From contig JAMKCF010000047.1 in NCBI GenBank assembly GCA_023634235.1, positions 558,001 through 622,000 of the forward strand: DNA of 64,000 nt. Reading direction: 5' to 3'. Source of the stretch: Pisaster brevispinus (taxonomy: Eukaryota; Echinodermata; Asteroidea; Forcipulatida; Asteriidae). A program made the position numbers and the translations under genes. The notes beneath the pieces were generated by a model. That model did not search any database and was not told where the DNA came from. It worked only from the letters and a program-made list of their open reading frames with translations. Each line of letters begins with the position of its first letter. The stretch's first letter is position 1. Below are positions 48,643 through 61,099 of this stretch, piece by piece.

Positions 48643-48736
48643 CTGTACTTGATCCATGGACTGAATGGACTGAATATGCTCCCAGCCACGGGACTCAAGG
48701 CATCATTATTGAAGCTTGGTGTAGATGCTGCTTGCT
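48643..48736 (-). CDS. well-formed internal exon of an unidentified minus-strand gene
   Basis: Minus-strand acceptor with a strong pyrimidine tract (tttttcatttacag before 48736) and GTACGT donor after 48643. The 94 bp are open in one frame: AASTPSFNNDALSPVAGSI, then FSPFSPWIKY. Serine/proline-rich with aromatic SPF/SPW motifs, perhaps a linker between domains. No transposon similarity. The remaining exons would lie outside or be unrecognised here. Confidence 0.5.
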
Positions 48737-49024
48737 CTGTAAATGAAAAAGAAAAAAGGACCTTTGAATCACTTCAAATCTGTGTTGAATGATGACAATG
48801 TAAAAATCACAAAGTTTGGAGGGAAAGACAGTCACAGAATGTTGGTTGAATACATCACTTATTAACTTTCTCAAACAAGTTTTATTACTCATTCTGATTC
48901 TAACAAAGAGCTGCAATGTAGAAACTGGTCTTTATTATTTTTAATGCAAATTTAAAGCAATCACTAACAAAATCAGGCTGGTAACACGTTTCTGCTTAAA
49001 ATGGTTTTCCTGCACGAAGCAAAG

Positions 49025-49915
49025 ACCCCTCAATGATATAGTCTATGCTGACGACACTCAAATATAAATAACTATGAAACCCAATGAGCAACACAACGTC
49101 TTGCAGAGACTCGGGAACTGCGTTGAAGATGTCAAGACCTGGTCAGCAATCAATAAACTTCAGCTTAATGAGCTAAAAACAGAAATGTTGCATGTCTCAT
49201 CGCAATAGGAATCCTGCTAATCTGCCAAGTCTCATCCTTAAATCAGGAAATGTTCCATGCTCGGAGAATGTCCGGGATCTTGGAGTTACTATTGACATGA
49301 ATCTCACCTTCAACCAAACCATCAAAAACATCTGTCGCTCAGCTTCATGGGGCATTAGTACAATTGGAAAAATTCGCAAGTATCTAGATAAGACAGCCAC
49401 TGAGCACATCGTCCAAGCTTTTGTTCCTTCTCATCTGGACTATTGCAACGGGTTACTTGCAGGTCTCCCAAGCTCTCACATCCCTCCTCTGTGAAATCAG
49501 AGCACATTACACCCACTACTCGCTCTTCATTGGCTTCCAATTCACCAAAGTATCAGTTTCAAAATTCTGCTCCTTGTGTATAAAGTCTTTCATAATTTGG
49601 CACCAGTCTATCTCAAAAATCTCTTGGGCCCTTTGTTCATCTTCACTATCATCAGCTACCCGACGCCTACGCTCTTCTTCCACCGCTCATTTCCAGCTTC
49701 CCCAGGACCCCGCACCATGACACGCTATGGCGATCGTGCCTTTTCGATCATAGCTCTAACACTTTGGAACAAGCTACCCACTCACATTCAAACAGCACCT
49801 TCATTGGATACTTTCAAATCATTATTTAAAACCCACCACTTTTGTCAATCTGAATAGTCCCGTTTTAGCGCTTAGAAACATACGTATTAAGCGTTCTATA
49901 AATGTTGTAATTATT
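49025..49915 (+). mobile_element. CR1/L2-like LINE, 3' half of reverse transcriptase, broken
   Basis: Starts in the RT active-site block (LNDIVYADDTQI, two catalytic Asp) and continues with LQLNELKTEM, VRDLGVTIDMNLTF, SHLDYCNGLLAGLP, YKVFHNLAPVYL and GDRAFSIIALTLWNKLP. These are the conserved tail motifs of CR1/L2-type RTs. At least three frames are used and there are stops, so it is dead. 5' truncated; the 3' end has the aagcgttctataaatg motif and an ATT repeat, as expected for target-primed insertion. Confidence 0.88.
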
Positions 49916-49959
49916 ATTATTATTAATGATGTGTATGAAATATGCAGCATGCAAGCAGT

Positions 49960-50130
49960 TTCAGACTGGAGCTTGGTTTCATGTGTACATATCTACACCA
50001 ACATCACAGTGCAAGTCCTCATCAGTGTCAAGTGCAACCCCAAGTCACAAGTTATTTGGTTTGAGTCTAAGTAGGAGTCTCGAAGCACACATGACCATTC
50101 AGAGTCTTAGTCATGAGTCACTTATCAAAC
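49960..50130 (+). repeat. GAGTC-array fragment, hAT-like end
   Basis: gtcaagtgcaac, gagtctaagtaggagtctcg and cagagtcttagtcatgagtc resemble the arrays at 17390 and 18420. Confidence 0.4.
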
Positions 50131-50139
50131 AAATATGTC

Positions 50140-51670
50140 AAAGGAAAACCTACATTTTGTTTGTAAACCTGACCGTAGTACACCAAGACTTAAATTGGGC
50201 ACAGTGAAAAGAAAAAAAAACCTGAATATTTGGTGGACTTTAGTTCTCAACAATGTTACTAAACTAAAGTCATATTACAAAAAATGTATTTAACAACAAT
50301 AAACACTTTGTTTGTTATACTCCCACATGCTTTAATTTCATCCCCAGAAACTGGTGGCCATGAGTCATGAGATAGTGTTAACTGCATCATGGAATTTAAA
50401 AACGGCCACCACATCCAGCTGCCATCTTGGATTTTATGCTTTTATGGGGTCAAACTCTATAAGGTTTTTTATAATGGTAATTTATATCTTTTCAGGTCAA
50501 GAAATACTAAAAAGTCATTAATCATGCCAAATCTTACTTTAGTCTTTTCCTAAAAGGGGAACAACCAATGATGATAGCGCCCCTAATGGTGAGCCCAGTA
50601 TTCAAATGTATTGTCACATTAGGCCAAAATAAACAAGTTTTCAAAGTTAGGGAAAAATGGGCACAAACTACCCTTTTTCTATGTCGTCATGTAAAATGAA
50701 CATTGGTAGCAAGTTTCATAAAATATGCTTGAAATCTTTGAAAAGTACAGAATAAGGCCTACATTGTATAATGCTCACCCCCCCCCCCCCCAAAAAGCCC
50801 AGTCCTTCAAACACATTTCAACTTTTTTCAACAGTTTTTTAAGAAGGTTCCATCTATCCAAATGTCAAGATTCTTATTAAAAGGCTTATCTTTGCATAAA
50901 TCATACATGCCGTCTTATGTAGCTCTTAGCACACATTTCTTTCAATTCTTGAAGTTTTAATGCTTAAAATTTCAGCCCTTGGAAATCTTAATAAATAACC
51001 CCTGTGCGCTGCTCATAAATGATGCCCCTCATAGATTTACACATTGGAGTGTGTTAAAAACTACTTCCATAACCTTCTGAGTTCATTATTTTGTGACAAT
51101 ACCAAATTAGTTAGTTTGTCGTGGTAGGTTTCAGAAAGTCAAAGAAATTGACCAAAAAACACCCCAAAACAAAAACAAAAACCTAGAAGGAAAGAAATAA
51201 TACATCAATTTGAGGTCTTTTTAATTTGAATGACCAACTAGTGAAAATGATTGCCCAGAAGTTACTAAGAAACAAACATAGAGTTGTACACCTCAGGCAC
51301 ATAATTTGCTTTTTTGTTAATGCTATGAACATTAAGAGTTTACTACAATGTAAGTTTTGAATGCACGAAAACATAAATGAATGCCCCAAAAACTGAAAAC
51401 AAAACTGTCACAACTTCCTCACTTGTAAAATTATTGCTAATATGAATGAATGATCAATTGAAAACTATCAGAAAAACCTGGCCAGACAAACATTTGAATA
51501 GTCAAAAACTGGGGAATTAAAACAGTGATTTTATTCACACCTAATTCAAATATGTCAGCATTCCAAAGAGTAGAGCTATCTACACAATATTGACTGCACT
51601 AACATGTACAGCAGCTGATAACAGACCTAGATGTACTTGAGAATGTTTTCAAGTTTAAAGTCCAAGTTTA
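50140..51670. other. no gene seen
   Basis: AT-rich, a poly-C tract near 50779. No repeat shared with the rest of the window was recognised. Confidence 0.5.
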
Positions 51671-51673
51671 TTA

Positions 51674-51826
51674 TCAACAGCCATATTCCAATAAATTGAA
51701 AATCTCATCAATGTTCATTATTAATGGTTGTTTATCTGACCTTTGAATATACCAGCAAGTAGCTTTAGTGCAAAGTTTACATTGCCCTGTACCAACAGGT
51801 TTATATTGTTTATTACTGGATGCCAT
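51674..51826 (-). CDS. small cysteine-containing ORF, unidentified
   Basis: 50 codons from an ATG (aagATGG context) to TGA: MASSNKQYKPVGTGQCKLC, TKATCWYIQR, then NIDEIFNLLEYGC. C-x2-C-x4-C suggests half of a zinc ribbon. AATAAA follows within ten bases on the minus strand. Could be a terminal exon, a mobile-element scrap or chance. Confidence 0.25.
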   Translation of the reverse strand: MASSNKQYKPVGTGQCKLCTKATCWYIQRSDKQPLIMNIDEIFNLLEYGC

Positions 51827-51829
51827 CTT

Positions 51830-52850
51830 GACTGGAAAATCCAATCTTAGGAACATACATTAAATCACATTCAACAAAATTTACAATCTGTACAATCACT
51901 CCTACATGCAGTTATGCTCTAATGAGGGCATCTCTGGGTAGAATTTGATGAAGTTGAAACCATTTACAGTATGAGAAGAAAGGAAGGAGTTGAGGAATAT
52001 AAATCATTACCATTGACATAATATTTTATTGTAAACAAGTCCTGAGACAAACAATGTGCCTTCAATCAACAGGGGTATCTAAACCTAAACTCGCAACCAA
52101 AGACATTAGGTGCACTTATGGATTAGTTTACAGGTGTTTTATGTTGCTGCGCCCCGACTCAGCTAAATAAAAAGAGAAAATATTACCTCTAACAAAAGAT
52201 CAAGTGTCCAGCTTTAGTTGGAATGCTTTTGTACAATATGTTTTTTCCAGATTTGGTCCTCTCCCACCTCAAAAAATAATATGGTGACCTTATCATTATC
52301 ATTATTAAGGTCTACAGTCATTTTCCAGTTCCATTTTTTCACCAAACAGATGCAAATTTTAAAATCTTCATAAACATAGGCCTTGGTACAAATGCTGAAC
52401 TTGCCTTAAAATAATCATTCATAATCATAAGCAAAATGTGACCCCAAAGAAAGGCAATGAATAACTAACTCATACACTATAATTGTGAGTAAATTTTTAC
52501 CAGCAAAAACACTGCACAAGCGTAGCATTCATTATGCAGGACCACAAGGAAAGGAGGAAGGGTGTGAGAAAAGGAGACTGTGTACCTAGGCACTGTTCTG
52601 CCAAATAAGTCTTCAGCTAATTAGTGATGAGTCTATGGGAGTGTGTGACCTTTGAAACTGTATCTGGTGAGAGCCATTGAAAGATAAGTTGGCTGAAAAA
52701 TTGTACAATTAATACACCATGGCTCGGGTATGGTCTCTAGTAGTTAACCAGCCTATGGCAGTGTGGAGGTTGTCTCGGTGGGAGACAATGGTTCAGTCTT
52801 TTGGAAGTTCAATAGGCGATGGCTAAAACAATCCTTTTCTTTGATGTTTA
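51830..52850. other. no gene seen
   Basis: No supported feature. Confidence 0.5.
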
Positions 52851-52859
52851 CATGACATC

Positions 52860-52960
52860 ATCACGAACACCTGATAATAATAATGTTGGGGTGTTATATC
52901 ACACGCACCCACCACTAAGGTGCTCAAGGCACTTTAACAAAGAGAAACACTTTGAAAGAC
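52860..52960 (+). mobile_element. LINE 3' end-like fragment
   Basis: gttggggtgttatatcacacgc and aaggtgctcaaggcacttta resemble 3' ends of CR1/L2-type elements. Confidence 0.35.
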
Positions 52961-53025
52961 AAGTTTCAGGGTTTTTAAATTATGAGACCCATTTTCGTAG
53001 CTCCTTAAAAAGGGTTAACAAGGTG

Positions 53026-54499
53026 CAGTGAACGATTTCCCTTGTATCGCATCGCATTTTGCGATGCAATTGGAGCGATTTGCGATGCAATTTTACAAAG
53101 TGCATCGCACAATTTGCGATGCAATTTGCGATGCAAGTTTTACTAAATTGTATAGTTATAAAAATAAGTTTACACCCACAAGGTTTCGGATTCACATTTA
53201 CCTAAGCTGTGGCGGTGGGTGTTTGAGGAATTGCCTTTTATTTAGCGTGACGTCCGACAACCTAAGACTAGAGCAAGGGAAACAATCATATCACGCACGA
53301 CGCCGCGCTGTGATCCACATTCCCCCACACATGATGGGTCGATGGAAGCAGCATCGGTAGGGTTCGAAATTAGCGGTCGCCAAATGCGAGTGAAAACAGC
53401 GGCGTGCGAGTCAAAACCCTTCCCTTAGTAGCCCGCCAGGCTAGTCAAAAAATTGTTCCTTTTCACAATAAATGAGGGGTACAGTTGTAAAATCCCAAAG
53501 AGAGATTATTTTTAAGTTCATAAAATGGTTTAGCAAGTCTTGATATTTGCTAGATTTAATGTGACCGCGATCGCGATCGTTCAATTCATAGTAAACACGC
53601 ACGCACTTCCCTTAACCACATGGTAGTGAGTAGCCAACGTTCGCCTGCACGCACACAACACATGGTAGTATTATTGTTCAGAACAACAGCAGGTCCAAAG
53701 TCCATCCTAACCAACATTCCGCACGCTGTGATTGGCCCGTCAATAAATTCATATTCATAAGGAAGCTTGGCTAGCCTCCAACTCCATACACGTTCACGAG
53801 TCGAGTAAAGAATTCCTGCACAACGCGGCGCACGCCCGTGGATTCTGTACTATACACAGCGTTGGGTTCAGGCTATTCAAGCATCGACAACTTTTGCCGA
53901 TAGAGGGCGTTGCGGGGCAAAGTTCATTGAATTTTTTCTCAATGTGCGTCGTCGATCGATCGTTAACACGCAGATTTCATTGCAAAAGAAGTTCTATAAA
54001 ACCGATTCTCAAATTACAAATCCATGAAAATGGTTGTTGATGAAAACAAGTACTATTTAAGGCAGAAAATAGGGGATAAGATCGTAAAAAAAAAAAAAAT
54101 CGTAAAGTTTTTTTTTTTTTTTTTTTTTTTGACGCTACGAAAATTGTGTGCATTTAATAATACACGTAGGCTAGTGGAAAAACTTGCGGGCAACCCAAAA
54201 TTTAAGTTGTCTCTAGTGAAAAAAAAGTTAAGGGAATAGGCCTTTTTCATATTAAGTTTTGGAGCGTCTTATTCTTTAATTATAGACATTCTGAAAGTAG
54301 CCTTGGCCTGAAATTAAGCCTTAAAAAACACACAAATAAACCTGTGTCACAGGGTTAAATTTTCAACAATATTTAGGCATTTTAAAATTTGCTATACAAA
54401 ATTTATGGACTGCTATGCAATATTTTGAGATTGCTATGCAAAAAAAAAAATTGCATAGCAGTTTTGCTATGCAAAAATTTGGGACCAAATCGTTCCCTG
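53026..54499. mobile_element. TIR element with 5-bp duplication and iterated TTGCGATGCAA motifs
   Basis: 13-bp terminal repeats CAGTGAACGATTT / AAATCGTTCCCTG (12 of 13 match), flanked by AGGTG (53021-53025, 54500-54504). Left subterminal region has several TTGCGATGCAA palindromes (53045-53135); right has GCTATGCAA copies (54410-54475). CAG-type ends suggest hAT, and a 5-bp duplication fits the hAT5 type. Contains a copy of the 47.4 kb repeat. Confidence 0.7.
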
Positions 54500-54735
54500 A
54501 GGTGCCATGACACTTTCAGTAGCCCCTGCCAGACTATCCCTCCTCTGAGTGGTAAGAGTAAGGTGGGTTCTTTTATGTGCATTACACAAAACACCAGAAA
54601 ATGTGGCTTCACGTCCCATCCGAAGGGCAAACAATAAAGGTGGAGTGTCGTGCCAAAAGTGTCAGAACCAGACTTGAATGCACACTCTGCTGATCAAAAA
54701 CACCAGAGCTTGAGTCCAATATGCTTAAATGCTCA
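54500..54735 (-). mobile_element. tRNA-derived SINE, minus orientation
   Basis: Carries the tctgctgatcaaaaacaccagagcttgagtcc segment in two short stretches shared with the SINEs at 2668 and 17160. Confidence 0.6.
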
Positions 54736-55019
54736 TCCAGCATATTCCGTAGCAAATAACAGCTGGACTATTTTGAACTTTGACCTTTACATTGGGAGTT
54801 TTCAATTTTAAGTATTTTTACTATTTCTTGTATATTTTTCCTGATGTTTACCAGTTATTAAACACTTAGCAACAGCAGACCAGTACACCTAAAACAGCTT
54901 TTGTTGTGTCATTTAGTAAGGTACCCGATAATATTCTGTTCAGTTTGTTACTTGAAAGGTTTCTCTCATCAAATCATTAATAGATGTCAACCTCTCAAAC
55001 ATGTGCAAGATGGGAGCAA

Positions 55020-56470
55020 TTCAAACAGAAATATTTATGAAATAGAAAAAGCTTCCAATGATATACAAGGAGATCTTTAAATCTGTAACAAGAGATTTTA
55101 TAATGAAAAAAAATGATCACAGCAAATTATGACTATTACTGACTTCTCATTGTGCAGTGAGTTTTTCTTGTCCATCTCCAACTCTCCTAGCCACTAGCCT
55201 CAGTCTGATTGGGCATGGCCAATGACTTTGAGTAATACAGGACTTACATGAAGACATTTTACATTTACTACCAAATATCTAGTCTTCACTTTATAATGAA
55301 AATAGGGGACAAACTAAAAGCCTTTAAATCAAACAACTGCACATTAGTTCTCAATTTTCTGTAAATAAAACAGTGAAAAACAATTTTAAGTATTTGTTTA
55401 TGTGATACCATTATTGTAATTTACAACGGACTCCAGACTTTTCTCCAGCTAGTTGCACACAGCAGTCAATCAAATAAAAATATGATCGTTAAAACCATAA
55501 TTAAAATAATACTGACAAAATGTATTCATTAATTTAATAAAAACATAGAACATATTTTCAGTATACAAATAGCTTTTTTATTTTCAATAAGATCCAATAG
55601 AATCAGTCTGCAAAGATGAATAGTATCTAATGAAGTTTCTAAACAAAAAGTTTTATTCAAAGATGGCATCTGAATAAAAAACATAACAGGTATTGCAATA
55701 TGCTTGGGTCCAATGTTCAACAACCTGTTATTGATATGTCACTGAGTCCCAGTAATATACAAGTAGGAGTCAGACACCAAGAACTTGAGATTAGAGTTTC
55801 AGTGTGTAAATATGCCCTAAATGCAGTATCAGTAGATTTGTACAATAATCATCACGCAGCTACAAACACAGGGGCTAAATTAAGAAACTGGAATTTCCAC
55901 ATCACAGTAATAAAGAGGGCGTGTTGTTCCAAAGGTTAACCATGAGCTATGTAACTCTATTGTAACACAATATACAGAAGGAACACCATTCAATATGTGT
56001 GCCAACTTCTAATAGAGATCATTGCTGGAACTTTCTCCAAAACTACAAGATTTGTTGCTTGCTGTGTTTCTTGCCAAATTCCTCTATCTGGTAAGTTATA
56101 CTCACAGCTCTAACTTGTCAATGTTTTCTAAGTACAGAGAACACGATTTAAACACCTAAATGGAGCCAGGACTCTGCTGGTCTTAAATGGCCATTGAACA
56201 CCAAGTAACAGTTGTTTAATTCATTCAAATTAACACAATTGTGTTTGAAACACAACTTATAGATCAAGGATATGTTTGCGTTTTTATCAATACATGTTCA
56301 AGGGCTGACAGTACTGGGTAATTGCGCAGACAGATCAAATTCACAATCTTTCTATTTGTAGAAGTAAATTGAAGCAAGTACCCCATTGTACTGCAAACAT
56401 GATGTGCAGACGCACACATTGCTGTTTGGTGCTGTGTTTGGTGACTCAACACATGTTGTCTGCATGAAGG
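55020..56470 (+). repeat. partial TRIM-unit copy C without a TRIM gene
   Basis: Shares, in order, the recurrent exon block (about 55140-55195), a gggcatggccaatgac segment, the promoter-like block with GGAATTTCC (55890-55898) and a GTAAGT donor at 56093, then the 16.3/36.9 kb segment. Homology ends before any TRIM exon. Confidence 0.7.
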
Positions 56471-56579
56471 TCATTATGTAAACCAATTTTAAACCATTCA
56501 TATAAACTCTGCCACAGACATCTAGTAAAAGTGTACTTTGAACTACTGTTTTAACCTGCCTCCAGATGATGTTTTTTTT

Positions 56580-57440
56580 TTTAAGACGTCGTCTGCCCTA
56601 TTATTTTTAGACCAGACCCTTGTCAGAGAACATCGTTAAAAACAACTCCAAAAAAGTTGCCACCTTTTAAGGACAAGACACTTCCGATGTCAACCGGAAG
56701 TAGAGGTCACGTAATGTCACACATGCAATTACAATCGAAGACCTACAGTATACTACCTTTGTAAGATCCCACAAAAAGCAACCCAAGGTCTTTTATCCAT
56801 GATTTGATATGAGTTTTCAAAGATTTAAATATTAAATGGCGTAGATTTCCGAGGCAGCATCCTGTCCAGAGTGAGCCAATAATAATGTCCCAGAGCGTGG
56901 GATAAAAGCACGGCAAACAGTTATTTGATATAGCGCAACCGTCCATGTAAAATGTACTTCTTACACTTCCGTTATGTGGGACTATACACACAAGCTTTGT
57001 GGACTTTGAACCCTAAGATTCATGGAGCGGAACAGTTAGCTACAGTGCTTTTCTTTGAGATGTGAATTTTGGAAAGTTCCATCTTCCAGTTTGAACTAAA
57101 GTCAAGGTCAAATGAGGTCACACTCTGTGTAGCGTTTTTAGAGTCATGACAGGCCTATCTGACATGTCTGATGATGTATAGATTGTGAAAATCCAATGTG
57201 TAGTTTTAGAGTAATTATATTTTTTAATCAGTAAACTTTGATTTGATGTTACTCAACACCTGATGACATCATCTTATTGTGATGACATCATCTTATTGTA
57301 ATAACGTCCTCTTATTGGCCAATGAATATATAGGCCACACTGCAATGCCGTCATGATAATTCGCCCCATAACTAACTCAGTGTAGGTCAATAACAAAGCA
57401 AAATTTGGGGGCGAAGTGGCACGGTGTACATGTATGATTT
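56580..57440. repeat. ccggaagt-type unit repeat
   Basis: aaccggaagtagaggtcac near 56694 and a diverged unit near 57085-57120 match the units in 11113-12892 and downstream of the TRIM genes. Confidence 0.5.
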
Positions 57441-57571
57441 CACGGTGCGACAGCTTTCGTTGTGTGTGTCGTGTGTATTGATAAAATCGGCTGAAATTTG
57501 CAACTATTCTGCGGGTTTGAGCATTTCAAAAGTTAGTGTAGTCTTTTTTCCTTATTGGATGGTTTTTAATC

Positions 57572-60500
57572 ATGGATTCTGAGTCTGATTGTTGAGATCG
57601 CGAAGACAGGATCGCAAGACTTGTTAATGATGCCACTTCGTGTAGGTTGAAAGACTCTCGAATGCTCGAAGTTATTGAAGACTACTTCCAAGATCTTGGT
57701 GAACGAGACTTGTGTCTGATTCCGACGATAGTGATGGGGATGAACTTGACTCAAGCAGTGAAGATGAACTACCCAACAATTACGGAGCTACGGTAGGTGT
57801 TTTGTTTAAGTTGGGAAAAATAAGTTGTTTGTAAAAATAAAAAATTACACATAACATAGGACTGTTGTCAACTTCATGTGACCTTGCATTTATGATTGAC
57901 ACTAACGTTACAGTTAGACTAACGTGAGAAACAGAACTGTCAAACATGTCAAAACATTAAGTAAGTTTGACACTTAAACGTTAACGCTAGGCCTAACCGA
58001 TAAAAGTATAAGATGGGATTGAGTGCAGTATACAACCACCACCTTTTCACTCTTTAAATTTAAGTAAATCATTTTAGCCAAAGCATGTTTAATAATTTAT
58101 GGTTAATCGCAATCTGCGGTGTGAGTTTATGTACCCTGGACTCCCCTGGATTTGTTATGCAGATTACCACGACACTATCAGTCTTTAAATGCTGAGGTAA
58201 GACTGTATTGGTTAATAAGAGTGAATAGAAAAGTGTCAGTTTTTAGTATTAAAAGTGCACTCCTTCAAATAATTTTGTTATAAAGATGTTTAAGTTTGTT
58301 AAGTTTCATGTTTTTGGCATGGTACATTAATTTATGATGTTCGTTTGCTTTTGTACGTAGCTTGATAATGATGGTGACCTCGAGCAAGAGGATGATGACA
58401 GTGATGATGGCCGCCTTGGCCCTGCTGAACCAGCACTTAGACCTGGACCTGCTGGAGATGCAACACATGATGCTGAGAATGTGGCCATGAACATGGCGGC
58501 ACAAATGTTTAACTTAAGATGTTTAATGAAGAAGAGATAGAGAGCATCAGGTAACACAGAATATCATAACACATGCAACATCAGTCGGCCTAAAAAACAT
58601 GTTAATAAAAAAGGGCCATATTCACAATAATCTAAGATGTCACGATTGTCAACAATCTTAGTTAAGAAAGCATACAAAGCCCTGCCCCCCCCCCCACCTT
58701 GGTTTGTTTGCACTGACAAGGTTTTGTTCCTAAAATACATGCCACTTCTTTGTAATCTTTGTGTGAACAATTCAAAACAACCCCTGCCATGATAAAATGC
58801 ACCATGTTTTGGACTCTACAAAGTTGTTAAATTTCGAACACACGTTGTGACATTTTGATGACCTAGCTATGAATTTATACAACATCACATTGTACATGTA
58901 ATACATTAATGAGTTTAGAGTGCAGTGTGTTACATTTCCAAATAATTGTTTGTGCTCAATATATATATATATTTTCTTCTTATTTTTTGTAATTTCAGGT
59001 TGAATGTAGTGAAATGACAAGCTTTGAAAAGGATCTTTTTCTGCTGTGAATTACTTGCACCAGCATCAACACCTCTGAGGCCACGCAGAGACTCAAGAAA
59101 GTCTACCATGAGCGCAAGCTGACTCGGATAACATGGTTCCACTATGATGGGTATTTCAACAAGCTAACCAACCTAAAGAAGTGGTACCTCAAAAATGGAA
59201 TCTACCCTGGCAAGAAAAGATAAGGTAATTTCACAACAACCTATAGATGAGGATTCCTAATTTGTGAAGCAGTATCCTTCTAATAAGCAACCAATATTTA
59301 CCTTTTATTGTCTTGTTTCTTGTAGGTGGCAAATTCTACAGAAATGAACCATTAAAAGTTACAAAGAACTTTCTCCTTTCCATTAATGCTGGCGGTTACC
59401 GTTTTGAAAACCCATTAAACTTAAATTGTTAAGGCCTGTTAACTGAGAGTTGGTAGTCCATATTTTATCAATTCAAAAAAATTAATATTGATTAAAAATT
59501 ACAGCAAGAATTAATGTTATGACCGGGCCAACACAAATTAATATGCAACTACATTTTTTGTTTTTATTATTTCGTTTGTGTGTGGTGAGCAAACTTGATG
59601 AACATTTTTAGTGCAGTTTGGGTCTATCAACCTGTTAACCGGTCCACCACTATTTTCCAGCTTACTTGATGATTGAAGAATTACTTCAAGAATGTATTGT
59701 TTAAGATGTAAGGCAGAGATTAGTCTAACTTTATTTATTGTTGTTTCATGTTTACCAGGAGGTCATCGCAAAACTGCCCTCAGTATGACGGACATCCAAA
59801 GGGTATCCAGATTTGTCCTGAATTTTGCCGAGCAGCAGAGCATCATCCTTCCCGGACGCATCCCAGGCTTCAAGAGGGACGATGTTAAAATCCTGCCAAG
59901 CTCAGAGACAAAGGCATCTGTGTGGCGTCAATACAAGTCTGCTTCTCAGCAGGATGAGCGGGTCGTTTGTCTGTCCACATTTCAGAAAATGTGGAATGAA
60001 CTTTTGCCATTTGTAGTTATCTGTAAGCCAAGGTCAGACTTGTGCTGGACTTGTCAGCAGAACAACAACATCATCGAGCGGCAGATTAATGTGGCCGAGG
60101 AGCAGAAGACGGATGCCCTCCGAGCACAAGAGCTACACCTCAAACAAGCGAATGTGTACCTAGTCCAAAGAAGTAGTACAAAACCTTCAACTCAAGTCCC
60201 TCCAACCTTCCTACCCGTGAAACAGCACACAATTTCCATTACAGCTTCGACTACGAACAACAAGTCCACTATCCATCTGATCCACTCCAACCCGGCCCAA
60301 TCTTCTTCAAGACGCCGAGAAAGTGCCAAATATTTGGCGTAAATGCAGAAGCCTTCCCTGCCCAAGTTAACTACCTCATTGATGAAGGTGTCAGCTGTGG
60401 AAAGGGTGCAAATGTCGACATTAGTATGGTACATCACTTCCTCGATACATACGGTATTAGAGAGGCACATCTTCAGCTTAACGCTGACAACTGTGCCGGA

Positions 60501-61061
60501 CATAACAAAAATAACTTCATGTTCTGGTACCTGGCATGGAGGGTAGCCACTGGTAGGAATGCCTCTGCAAGCATAGCTTTTATGCCAGCTGGCCACACAA
60601 AATTCTCCCCTGACTGGTGTTTTGGACTACCAAAACGTCTTTTCCGGAAGACAAAAGTGTCATCGCTCAATGATATAGCTGATGTTGTCTCCAAGTCAAC
60701 AGAGCGTAAAATCAACATCCCCCAATTGGTTGGCCTTGAAGATAGCACTGTCCTCGTAACAAAGTACGACTGGGTGTCATTCCTAACCCCAGCGTACCGG
60801 AAGATAAAAGGGGTTAAGAGCAACCATCACTTCAAAATTACCAATGACAGACCTGGTGCCGTTGTTTGCAAGTTGTTCATAGAGTCTCCACCCACAGAGG
60901 AAGTTCTTCAGCGTGGGGAAATTTCCATTGGAATGCCAAATGTCATCCAGCCCGCTGGCTTGGATCAGGACAGACGAAAGTATCTGTACCAACACATCAG
61001 ACCATTCTGCACAGAGGAAACCAAAGACTTGGTCTGCCCTGCACCAGCTGATGCGTCGTAA
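57572..61061 (+). pseudogene. multi-exon transposase-like gene (DUF7869-like), broken
   Basis: Exons inferred at 57572-57792, 58361-58550, 58999-59224, possibly 59326 onward, and 59759-61061, most with fair splice signals. Early exons encode acidic stretches (SDSDDSDGDELDSSSEDE; EQEDDDSDDG) and each needs a frame change; stops follow the first ATG within seven codons. The last exon reads TDIQRVSRFVLNFAEQQSI and FKRDDVKILPSSETK. After a single-base frame change near 60170-60180 it reads HYSFDYEQQVHYPSDPLQPG, NADNCAGHNKNNFMFWYLAW and GHTKFSPDWCFGLPKR. The DNCxGxNKNN and GHTKFxPDxxFG motifs are those of the large, transposase-like DUF7869 family common in marine invertebrates. No TIRs were found. 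A transposon relic or decayed domesticated gene. Confidence 0.65.
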
Positions 61062-61099
61062 TAAGCCGGGTCATCTGATTATGATTAATCGCATTCACA

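Noticed and set aside
60192..60596. 134-residue minus ORF
   Set aside because: Antisense shadow of the DUF7869-like exon.
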